NCBI RefSeq assembly: GCF_947179165.1
Contig: NC_077242.1
Span: forward strand, 45,339,097 to 45,403,096
Length of the DNA: 64,000 nucleotides
Direction: 5' to 3'
DNA from: Solanum dulcamara
Taxonomy: Eukaryota; Streptophyta; Magnoliopsida; Solanales; Solanaceae
Both the position numbers and the translations under genes were made by a program. Below, in pieces: positions 22,031-32,656 of the stretch. Within the stretch, counting starts at the first letter, position 1, and the number at the start of each line of letters is the position of its first letter. Below the pieces are notes generated by a model. That model was not told where the DNA came from, did no database searches, and worked only from the letters and a program-made list of their open reading frames with translations.

Positions 22031-23230
22031 CAGAGGTGAGTCGGTCAAAATTAGGATCAGCGGTCAGCTGAGTGTCACGGGGGAGTACCCTCAATCTGAG
22101 TGCCATCAATAAATCATTCCAGCCCAAACCACATCTAACTAAGATCAACGAATAGACTTTCGGAACCAAGAACCAAGTTATACAGGACCGATAGAGGAAT
22201 AAGACATTATGGAGGTAAGGTTCTATAGTTGTGTTACTACCTAGCTAAAACTCGGACTATCAAACTCAAGTCTGCTACATCAGCTAAGCTGTCCGAAACG
22301 ACGTCGGAGAAGTTTCAAGGCTCGACGATACCAAAATCACGCAAGTCTATGGCAGTCACTAGTCTAAACCTAGACTAAGGCCAAACATGCTTCCAAAGAC
22401 ATAAACCAACGGCACAACACACATCACCAAGTATGGATTATCATCAATAATAGGAAACATGCTTTAGTAGCCTGAATTTCCCCAAAAATAAAGCCTAGGA
22501 CATGAATTCTAGGAATTTTTCATGCTCGACACCCAAACACCCCCAAAATCATATAATTCAGTAACAAATGCCTAAATATGCTCAGTCTAAAGAGAGGAAA
22601 ACCATAGCCTACCTGTTTGCCGATCGCGTGCGATCCCATTCAAGGAATCAGAGCTTTTTCCTTTCGAATAGACTCCAAACGTGGCCACGCTACCAACAAT
22701 GGAATCACAACATCAATACGCTTATTATGAATTTAAAATTATCAAATTTAAAGATGGGCCAATTTTAGAGTCAAAATTGGGAATTGTGGGACCCATATTC
22801 AAAATTCTAAAATTGACCCCAAAAATTGGTCCTAAACAACACCCCAAGTTCATGTAACCATTTAAAATACAAGACGGAGTCAGGAAACGTCAAGAAATGA
22901 TCATGCAACAAGAATTTTGAATTTTAAACTAAGCACATTAAGGGGACAACAACTTTGATAGCAAATTTACCAAAAGAAAATCTCAACAGATGAAACTAAT
23001 TATACCATGATGTTCCTTTTGAAAAACTCACTATTTAGCCTTAAGAATTGTTGAAAATGGACCCAAAATGCTCAAGATATCAAATCTCAAAATTTACAAA
23101 AATTCTAATCTGAAAATGAAAGAGTAGCATCTATAACACGAATCTTACCTCAAACGAAGGTTTCAATTAACTTTCTGATCTTACCACCATGTTCCTCTAA
23201 AAAATTTCTTCAATTTTAACCTTTTTTTTT

Positions 23231-24796
23231 CCAATGGGAACAGACCCTACACGAGGCTCCCATCTCTCGTGCACAGTCAGGGGTTGAGCAGCACCCCCAA
23301 GCCTTATTATAAATAAAATTAAAGAAAAATACACGGAGGGGGACATAAACCTTACCTCTGAACTTAGGATGGTTCATGAGTCAGCCGACCTACTCAAGTC
23401 GGCCTACTCATCCCCATTACTAGATGGAAAGCGATAAACCTATGGGAGGACTCCTCCTGGTACAAGTCGACTAAGAAAGCATAAATGAGGGAGACTCTCC
23501 CCTTCCATGAGAAAATAAGAAATTAACCTACACTAGTCCTATTCAACTATACTATGTATCATACATAGCTCAATTGAAGAAGAACAAGTATATTAACCTT
23601 CTATCTCGCATGGGGTGAGGAAGTTCTGTTCATCTTTGCCCTTTTTAGTCTTGTCATACCAAGTAAGTCCAAATGGAAGGGTGCATCCATATCAAGATCA
23701 TGTATATATCAGTTAGGGAGGATGATAGGAGAGGAAATATATTGAGCTGTAGCAACCAGCAGCCTTGGAGTTGTTGTTGATAAAATATTGGCACTGACTT
23801 GTTGCATGTTGTATTTTGAAGGTGTCACAGCTCTGACGTGTGCAGCTGCTTGGAAGCTCATCTGATGGTGCCTTGCATATTGGAGTGTTCCAGCCAGTAG
23901 TATAGCCTGCACTCAAACAAGTAACCCACCAAGGATTCCAAGTAGCTTGGCTGCCATAAGACTGCTGCAAACAATGAAGCATAGTAGCTGGCATGTATGG
24001 ATTATTGGAGAGTGTTGGGGAGGACTTAGCATGCCAGTCTTTAGTCTCCCTTCGTTTGAAGCTCTGTAAACCTGCACCTACAAGAGGCCAAAGAAACAGA
24101 CAAAAGTCGTCTAACTTTTTCAAGGTTGCTCGACTAACATCTTCAATTATCCGTTTGAGCTAAAACTTCTTGGGCTTTGCAATTACTATATTTTCTGTAG
24201 TCATGCAACATTTGGAGGCCTGGAAACTCCAAATTGCAAATTGCTCCCTCATTAGGCTTAAGTCGACTAACTTTTTCAAGGTCGATCGACTAACGTCTCC
24301 AATTATCCGTTTGAGCTGAAACTTCTTGGTCTTTGCATATACTGTATTTGCTATAATACTACACAAGCTGGAGTCATTTTGATGTTGCATGGTGTATTTG
24401 TTGAGGATTGTTGATTGCTTCTAGGCTCTGCTGTTGCTGTTGAGTTGCTGCTGCTGTTGCTCAGTTGCTATCACTATTTCTACTGTAGTGTGGCCTATGT
24501 TGTTGAGGTATTGGTGCAAGAACTCCAAACTCAGCTACTGCAAGTCCAACCCAAGGCTCAAAGTAGCATGATACCTAAAGTGAATTGCAATTGTTGGCTG
24601 ATATGTTTCTGATCTGCAGGTACCTGCACAATCACAAAGGAAAAGAAAAAGGAAGATATCTATTCTAATCCTTACCTCAAGGGGTAAGTTGATTGTTCTA
24701 GGAAGACAATAAACAAGGGAGACTCTCCCCTTTACAAAATTCCTATCTATGAATTTATACATAGGGAATTCTGTACTACAATTAATGATATACAAA
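23231..24796 (-). other. LINE 3' UTR
   Basis: Non-coding tail of the LINE. It contains a 153-bp-offset direct duplication (about 24105-24205 and 24258-24358, marked by CTAACTTTTTCAAGG and AATTATCCGTTTGAGCT) and GTTGCTG-rich tracts. A GGTACCTGCACAA module near 24620 recurs in the LINE at the right end of the window. Confidence 0.65.
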
Positions 24797-26073
24797 TCAA
24801 GGAGGTTGTTTGATCCTCTTCAGTTTTGTCCTCCTAAAGTTTGCCATCCCCATTTTGTCCAAGATGTAGTATCCTCTTATTTTCTTAGGAAGTTGTTGAG
24901 CACTGTAGAATTGAACCATGCTGTCTACACTGTGGCTATGCTTGGAAAGTATATCTGCAACAAAGTTAGCTTCCCTATAGATGTGCTTACATTGAAAGAA
25001 ATCCAACATTATGATCAGCTCTTGCAGGTTTGTGATGTAGTTCCTGATGGTCCAAGGAGATATGATCTCTTGTTTTAGCTATTTCACAAGTAATTCAGAG
25101 TCAACCTCCAGTAGAACCCTGCTGTAGCCATGTTGAATACACCAGATAATGCCTATGACTACAGCTTGTACCTCAGCTTGGTTGTTAGAACCAATTCCAA
25201 GTGGTGCAGCAAATGCATATAGGATGTTTCCTTTATGATCTCTTAGGATGCCCCCAGCTCTAATTCTTCCAAGATTATCCAAGGCACTTCCATCAGTATT
25301 CAATTTAACCACATGGTAAGCTGGTTTGTGCCAACTAACTTGGATGATTTTCAGCTCATGGCTGCAGCTTTCCACCATAGCTATTAGCTCCTTCCAGTCA
25401 CTTGGCCAATTAATGTAAGGGAAAGCTGTGAAGATCAGCATGTATAGTTCTTTGATGACTGAGAACTTCACTCTAGTACTGCTTGACTTTTTGCCACCAT
25501 ATTTGCTAGCACATCTATTCTTCCATAGGTTCCAACAAATAAATATAGGAATAGCTTGCAATAATAGTTTATGGACTTCATTATTTGGTTTAGCCAGCCA
25601 CCATTTCATCAAATTGCTCCTCATGGGGCTGCTGCTGTGTTGTATACCCCAGCAATCAGAAAAATACTTTCATATGTGTCTAGCCATGTGTCCAGAGATA
25701 AATATGTGATCTATATTATCCCAGCCTGGCCTGTACCAACAAGAACATTGAGCAGCTGCATGACCAAAGTGTACAATATTTTCATTAGTGGGCAACTTGC
25801 TTCTGAGAGTTCTCCAGACGAGAAAGGATATCTTGAAGGGTATATTCTTATGCCATATATTATTGTCTGTCATGGTTTTGTTCCTTTTTGGCCTGATCTG
25901 GTTCCAAGCTGAAGCATAAGTAAAGTTTCCATCTGAGGTCAGCTTCCAGTAGGCTGTATCTGGATGGTCAGGTTGATACTTCAAGGAAAAACTTAGAATC
26001 GTTTGTATCAGGTGCTGTGGTGCATGTTGCCTCACCTTCTCTTTATCCCATTCTCCATTATTCAGGAACTTTG
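24797..26073 (-). pseudogene. LINE ORF2 C-terminus: zf-RVT plus RNase H, two in-frame stops
   Basis: One frame runs from about 26073 to 24797 with only two stops (25672-25670 and 25081-25079). The first part is the RT zinc-binding domain: WHKNIPFKISFLVWRTLRSK, then the cysteine/histidine cluster QCSCWYRPGWDNIDHIF. Next is WNLWKNRCASKYGGKKS, then RNase H with its acidic residues in KLNTDGSA, GSNNQAEVQA, LEVDSELL and a final HIYREANFVADILSKHSH. RNase H in plant L1-like elements degrades RNA in RNA:DNA hybrids. The first stop replaces the W in a HIWKYF-like motif. Stops aside, the frame is well kept, so this is a fairly young copy. Confidence 0.9.
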
Positions 26074-26972
26074 AATCACCAAAATTGGGTTTATATAGAC
26101 CAAGATATTAATTCCCAAATTTCTTCAAAAATTCACTCAAAAAATTACACAGTGCAGAAGCTAAAATCAAGATTTTACCTCAATCGAATGCCCCAAATCA
26201 ATTTCTGATCTCATTAATGTGTTCTGCTCGAAAAATCTCATAAGTTGTATTTTGAACCACTCAATTTAAAGCTCTATAAATCAAGATATGAGATTTTGAA
26301 GTTGGAGAAAAGACCTAAAAATAGGATTTTAAGCTTGTACCAGCACTATTGCAACACCTCTTTTTGGCAAAGTCCAAAATCTTTGAGGGGGTGCTCGAGA
26401 ATCATTCGGAACCCCGTGCAAGTAAAAGAAATATGCTACTCCACTAAATTCGATGTTCTAGACTCAATGGCGCATTCAAAATTCCTATACGAGGTCATTT
26501 TAATGAGAGTAGGTCCCACACCCAAGTATTATTTTTAAGACAATTTCCACAACGGGCCTCGAGATCAGACTGGAAGCCTTGAGAAGTAAATGAAGGGTCA
26601 TTTAGACCAAACTCGACATTACAAAACTAACTTCAATGTCAAAATTTTCTTTCGAGTGTGTTTTCCAAAAGTGTTGACCGAAGTCAATCATAGGTCAAAT
26701 TTCAAAGGCAAATCACCAAATGGCCCCAAACTCATACCGATTACCTTGATACTCATGCCGACCATATTGCTAGCCTAATTTGGCCATTATGGAGCTGATG
26801 GAATCGTCAAAATTCCATTCTAACAGATCCAAAATAGGAAACAAGACTAAAACCCAAATGAACGACCAGGTGACCGAGCTACCAGTGCCAGCAGGTCATA
26901 AATGACCATCGCTATTGGAATGCTCTAAATAATAAAACTAAATCATAACTATAAAAATGACCTAGAGGGTTA

Positions 26973-28490
26973 TTACAACATCTCCTGCTCAGGCTCCCAA
27001 GTAGCCTCCTCGACTGGACGATGCCGCCAATGAACCTTAACCACATGAATGGCTCTGGATCGCAACTGTCTGACATCACTGGGCAAAATAGCATCTGGAT
27101 CCTCAATATAACTTAGACGATCATCCAACTCAACCATGTTATATTCAAGCATGTGGGACTCATTTGGAATATACCGGTGGAGCATCAAAACATGAAAGAC
27201 CGGATGAATAGATGAAAAGGCCGAAGGTAAAGCTAAATTATATGCAACCTCGCCAACTGTCCTCAATATCTCAAAAGGGCCAATATACCTGGGGCTAAGC
27301 TTGCCCCGCCTTCCAAATCTCATCACCCCCTTCATGCGCTATACACGGAGGAATACTCTATCACCAATGGAAAATCTCAACGGCCGATGCCTACAATCTG
27401 CATAATTCTAATGTCTACTCTAAGTTGTCCTGAGCCTATCCTGAATTACTCTCACATAATTTAAGGCCTCCTACATCAAGTCTATACCGTGTGACTTGGG
27501 CTCCATAGACTCAAACTAACCAATTGGAGAGCGATAACACCTACCATATAAGGCCTTGAATGGGGCCATCTAAATACTGGAGTGGTATCTGTTGTTGTAC
27601 TCAAACTTTGCCAAGGGAAAAAACTGGTCCCACTGATTCCCAAAATTCATAACACAATCCCACAATATATCCTCAAGAACCTGAATAGTGCGCTCTCATT
27701 GGTCATTAATCTATGGGGGGAAAACTGTGCTAAGGTCGACATGGATACCCAAAAACTCCTCCAAAAGCTGATGTGAACTATGAGCCCAGTCTTAAATGAT
27801 AGAGACAGGCACACATGAAGATGGACCACCTCTTGAATGTGGATAAAGGCCAATCTCTCAACATTGTAGGAAGTGTGAACAAGGAGGAAGTATGCTGACT
27901 TGGTCAATCGATCCACGATGACCCAAATACTATTAAGACCACAGGAAGTATGATGCAGCCCCCCAACGAAGTCCATGGTGATTCGCTTCCACTTCCACTC
28001 GGGAATGGGTAATCTCTGAAGCTTGCTACTAGGTCTCAAATACTCGACCTTAACTTATTGACAACTCAAACAATGCAACACATAATCCACAATATCTCTC
28101 CTTATGCCGCTCCACCAGTAATGCTGCCTCAAGCAACGATACATCTTAGCGGTGCCCGGATGGATAAAATATCTAGATGATGGGCCTCGCTAAGGATTAA
28201 CTAAATCAATCCCCCCAACTCTCGAAACATAGAGACGACCACCAAACCTCAACTTCCCATCTAAATCTAAAGTAGCAGAACGATGTCATCTCCCAAAACC
28301 TGATCTCAAAGTGAAACTAAATCCTCATCCTCAAATTGACGGTTGTGAATCCGAACCAATAGAGATGACTGTGCTCCCACATAAGATAGAACACACCATG
28401 AATCAAACATATCAAGAAGAATCATCCAATTAGCTAAGGACTAGATGTCCCAAGCTAAAGGTCATTTCTCGGAAGAAGGTAAAGACTGGT
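26973..28490 (-). pseudogene. Ty3/gypsy pol remnant: RNase H end, integrase, chromodomain-like C-terminus
   Basis: Minus-strand order: PLAWDI and SLLVRIHNRQFEDEDLVSL (RNase H-integrase linker, about 28460-28320), HPGTAKMYRCLRQHYWW...CLSC (HHCC zinc finger, about 28170-28060), LPIPEWKWKRITMDFVGG and SIWVIVDRLTKSAYFLLVHT (integrase core, 28015-27850), then frameshifts. An open stretch 27335-26973 follows: GKLSPRYIGPFEILRTVGEV, ALPSAFSSIHPVFHVLMLHR and VVKVHWRHRPVEEATWEPEQ, the GPY/F region and chromodomain-type end. Its TAA stop lies in the first bases of the LTR. Several stops make it inactive. Confidence 0.9.
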
Positions 28491-29393
28491 TGTAAGTTCC
28501 CGTGTGTTTTGAAGGTTGGAATATGTTATAATAAGGTAAAATAGAGGGAAAATGGCTGTAGAAGATTTTTTGGACTCATTTTCTGTGAGATGAAATTTTC
28601 AAGAAATGCCCAACATAGTGAAGTTCGCAATCTAGGCGCGTTGCACTTCTGTTCCTGGATAGTGCAAATTTGTCCGAATTTGAATCAAGATCAAATATAG
28701 GGAAGAATTGAACTTCACAAAAAAATGACCTATGGGGGAACAACTCCGTGTCACAAACTTGTACATAGACAGTTCAACACTTGCAAAAATTTCCAATTTT
28801 AAATAATGGTATCTTGGACAATTCCCCTAACATGTATAAATGGGTTGGTGAAATTTAGGGGTATTTTCCACCTTTTTATCACCTAAAAACCTAGATTTCA
28901 TTCCTCCTCCTTTCCAAATTATCTCCAACAAATTTCTCTCAAACTAAAGGGTTTCAAGGCTCCCCATTTAAGACCAAGCATTAAGATTACTTCAAGCTTC
29001 TCAAGACTTCTTCAATTCTTCTTCAAGCTTTACTCTAAGGTTTGTGGGTCTTTATTGTTACACCCCAAATCTTCGAACTCGGAATGTCCCTTAAGTTACT
29101 TAGAAGCTAGCATGTGAGCCACTTAAGTTACGACACTATCAAACGGCTCTAAGGAAGGGAGAATGTGATACCCCATACTAGAGAAGGTTGGAGATGAAAT
29201 CATAAGAGTCCGGAAGGAATTGGAGGCCAAGTAATGAGTCGTAGGACTCGATTTACCTATGTAAGCTACTAAGTTAAAAGTCATATGCACTTGAGCTACT
29301 TAATCATATATCAAACTTACATAGCACGGATTACATAGGTACATAAAATAAGACGAGATTACGAGCCCGCGAGGAAGGGAAAAAAAAAGACGA

Positions 29394-29565
29394 CACGTGG
29401 TAGCCAATGAAGAAGCGACACGTGGCAGCACCTCAAGCAGGCAGGTGACCCACCTGCTTGGGGTCAAGTAGGTGACCCACCTACTTGGGGAGGTGGACCC
29501 CACTGCCACGTGGCAGCACCCTATTGGCCATGTGTTGAGGTGGACCAATAAGGGCTTGACACGTG
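29394..29565 (+). promoter_or_regulatory. G-box / CCAAT cluster in the GyA U3
   Basis: CACGTG occurs at 29394-29399, 29419-29424, 29507-29512 and 29560-29565, several within larger palindromes (GCCACGTGGC, GACACGTGTC). CCAAT occurs at 29404 and 29545, and its reverse at 29523. The cluster lies just upstream of the TA-rich run, where a promoter would be expected. G-boxes bind bZIP and bHLH factors (established); function here is inferred. Confidence 0.6.
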
Positions 29566-29590
29566 TCACCCTTAGGGGATGACACATGTC

Positions 29591-29594
<4 letters not shown>

Positions 29595-29669
<75 letters not shown>
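29595..29669. repeat. (TA)n microsatellite in GyA LTR A
   Basis: About 37 TA units. The matching place in LTR B (37694-37716) has about 11 TA units followed by a short GT run. Confidence 0.95.
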
Positions 29670-29673
<4 letters not shown>

Positions 29674-32644
29674 ATATGACTCCTTAGTTGTTCATTATCC
29701 AAAAATAGCAGCAGCCTTGGAGAAAAAAAACGTGAAAGAGGGAAATAGAGAGGCAGCCATCGTTGTTGAAGATTTAAGGTTAGTTTTCCAATTTTCTTCC
29801 GTGAATTAATTATATACGGTGTACCTTAAGTATGTGGATACGTATATATGTATTTTAAGACCTTCATGGAAGTAAAACTCCAGCTTTGTAATTGGAATTT
29901 GGAAGAGAAAATAAGAGAAAACGTTAATTAATAAACCCGTTTTTGGAAGGGACAGTAGTTAGTAATATTGGTATAACTTCTTGTGTACAGATTCGTTTCG
30001 AGTGATTTAATATGTTTTGGAAAGGTATTTCGTGGTTATATAACTTTAATTCAGACTCCAAAATCCAGTTCTACATGTATCAGCTTGAAAAGTGGTGATG
30101 AAGTGTAGAGGAGGTACTGCTCAAATTTGGTTTTGGAAATTCTACACGGACAGCTGTAAGTATTTTGGTCATATCTTTTTGTACAAAATTGATGTAGGGA
30201 TGATTCGAAATTTTTTGCGACCCTAAGACATATGTATATAACTTTCATGAAGGACATAAATCCTGTTTCCCTCCATTACCCCTTCGAAACGAAGCGACAA
30301 GGTAAAACAGTAATCTGTCCAGATTTCACATTTTGGATAGTTTTAGCGAGTTTGACAAGTGTAACGTAAGGTAAGGCCATTCCTTTTAAATTGGAGTTTA
30401 TGGTATTGTTATATGGTGTATTACACCCCTTGTATGCTGCTGGAAGTTTAAGAATGTCGTAGAAATGCTCGACGTTCGAAATAAACTAAATTGGAGTCGC
30501 TAGAAGTGAATTGTCATCGAAATAAAGTGTCGTTCTTGTGAGTTGCTGCTGCAGGGGTGTGGCTGGTTGTTGCAGGGCCTAAATATGATCTAATGTGGGT
30601 TAGGGTGCTGCTGGTTGAGACCCCATTACCCCTCGTTACGTATAATTAAAGGCGTCACAAAATAAAGGCTAGATGCCCTATTTTGATATCGTATTTTTGA
30701 ATAAGTCGTTTGGAGTTTATGCTGTATATTGTTGGTATGAATTGCTGCAGGTTGTTGTTGTTGGTTGGCTGTAGGTCTTAGGGACCTAATTGGAAATTTG
30801 GATGGGGCACATTATAGGGGAGGTGCTGCCCAATTTTCGTTAACGCCTTAACAAACTAAAGGACTAGTCGAGGAAACGACTAAGGAAATAGATTCCATTA
30901 ACATTAAGGCGTAATCCAAGATGCTGGAAATTTAAGAGTAGTTGATATTTGTATTACTTTCATATTGAATAGGTTCGGAAGACGACGAGACAAGCAGGAT
31001 AAAGGGTAACTCCCAAAAGGTATGTAAAGCTTTCTTGTGGCATGTTTTGGTATAAGCACGTACAATTATCTTTCTTTCCTTTTGGCAAGTTTTAGCCTTA
31101 AGTGAATTGTATGTGGAATGTGGGAATAATTCCATTCCCAGAACTCCAGGTACGCCCCATAATCCCTAACTACAGTTAAGTGTTAACACCCCTACAAGGA
31201 TTGAGTATTACCTGTTAAGGCTTCTACGTGCTAAAGAATAGTGTATGGAAAACTATCTTTCCCTTCTCTTGATATGTATTTGGTACGAAAGTGAGATTTG
31301 AATGCCATAGTGGCTCACCGAGCCCTATAATGGGCCGGGTATGAAATATGTGTATGAAGGTCATCTAAAACAAAGTACAGACTACATAAAGCTTATTCTC
31401 TTTCTTCTTTTGGGCATGTCTTTGTCTTAGTTGTAAGTTGAATATGATCTGAGCTCTGGGTAACTCCATCCTCAAACATCTCTTATTTACTTCTGAATAT
31501 AGAACTCCTACAGTAGTCGAACTATTTCCCTGGAAACTTTTATATGTTAAAAAGGTAACAAATGTACAGGCTCCAGGTCTTACAGACTATATGTTAGCAA
31601 ATGTTTCTGATTCCATAAGCGATTTGGCTTTACTTTAGTACATGTCTAGGAGCCCCGAGATTATAATTGAGACAGCCCATAATGGCATTTAGAGGACACT
31701 CGAGATTACTACACTGTTACTCGGGTCCTCAAACAAAAGCTTAACTTTCTTATTTTGTCGAGTCTCTGATAATGATTTAAATTGCATATAGTTACTCACT
31801 ACTCTACTCGTGTATATTGTAACACTTCTTTCCCTGAGTCCCGGGCCAGGATATGTTCTCGTGCACAGTTCACTGCATTACTCACTGAGTCCCTCAATAG
31901 AGGGCCAGGATACGTATATAAATATATGATGATGTGTTGTAATAAGGTGGTGATGGCACTGAGTCCCTCAATAGAGGGCCGGCTATATGATATGACTCGA
32001 ACATGCATGTTTTTGTAATTCATAAAGTACAGGTATAGGTTTCTGAATTGATATTTTATCCCCTGATTCTCTATCTCAGATATGTTTCCAGTTGTATTAT
32101 ATTATGTTTTACATACTCAGTACACATATCGTACTGACCCCCTTTCTCGGGGGGCTGCGTTCATGCCTGCAGGTACAGATACAGATTTTGGAAGTCCATC
32201 AGCTTAGGATTCTATACAGATCAGTTGGAAGAGGCTCTATTATATCGGGGCCTAGTTTTTGATACTGTCCACTGATATATAAAAATTGTTTTGTCTATTC
32301 AGGGGTACAGCGGGGGCCCTGTCCCACCATATGTTGTCATTCATATGTTTAGAGGTCTGCAGACATGTATATGTGGGTTGTGTATGTCAGTTTGATTAAG
32401 CTGGGTCTACATGATATATGATATATGTTATTATGTTATGGCAGCCTTGTTGGCTTGCGTGCCCTATCATGTTGTGATACAAATGAAAAGGGCTACAGTT
32501 TATGAAAATGTTATCGCCCAGTGGGGCTCTGTTACATGATATTGTCTTATTTACAATTCAATGTGACCTCAACTAATAGATATATGTACGGGGGGTCCAG
32601 GTCGGACCCCAGTCGCGGCCTATGGGGTTGGGTCGTGACAGAAG

Positions 32645-32656
32645 TGGTATTAGAGC
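32645..32656 (+). other. PBS of GyA unit 1
   Basis: TGGTATTAGAGC, 11 of 12 matches to the initiator tRNA-Met site, four bases after the LTR end. Confidence 0.85.

Larger units (their letters stand above)
23219..26073 (-). mobile_element. LINE (L1-like), 5'-truncated, with zf-RVT and RNase H domains
   Basis: A minus-strand insertion in the GyC LTR. The plus-strand T run at 23222-23230 is the poly(A) tail; the 3' terminus reads GGGAGCCTCGTGTAGGGTCT just before it. Coding sequence extends from about 26073 down to 24797, then a long 3' UTR of about 1.56 kb. RT proper and endonuclease are absent (5' truncation). The flanking bases (TTTTAACC on the left, TTTGAATCACC on the right) could be a decayed target duplication. 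Confidence 0.85.
20872..26977 (-). repeat. 3' LTR of GyC, split by a LINE
   Basis: TGTCATGATCCG at the left and GGTTATTACA at the right. The left 60 bases align with the start of the right LTR of the other GyC copy (56593-56650). The internal GACTTGAACC motif recurs about a dozen times near 21650-22020, a set of diverged short repeats peculiar to this copy. Confidence 0.8.
20872..28490 (-). mobile_element. GyC Ty3/gypsy element, 3' LTR plus partial pol, 5' part missing
   Basis: A minus-strand element whose 3' LTR runs from 26977 (TGTAATAACCC on its own strand) to 20872 (ATCATGACA), with a LINE inserted at about 23219-26073. Net LTR length is about 3.25 kb. Pol fragments (RNase H end, integrase, chromodomain-like end) occupy 28490-26973. 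The element is cut at 28490, where a GyB LTR begins. Another GyC LTR appears only after that insertion, at 50021, so the rest of pol has been lost or rearranged. Confidence 0.82.
29056..32640 (+). repeat. GyA LTR A
   Basis: TGTTACACCCC to GGGTCGTGACA, 3585 bp. It holds the U3 G-box/CCAAT cluster (29394-29565), tandem palindromes (29439-29487), a long (TA)n at 29595-29669, four GAGTCCC...GGGCC hairpin motifs (31315-31980) and the paired hairpins at 32117-32154. Confidence 0.9.

Noticed and set aside
29579..29809. 76-codon plus-strand frame starting with a long isoleucine-tyrosine run
   Set aside because: It is the translated (TA)n microsatellite plus LTR sequence; the paired frame in LTR B differs in length with the repeat.
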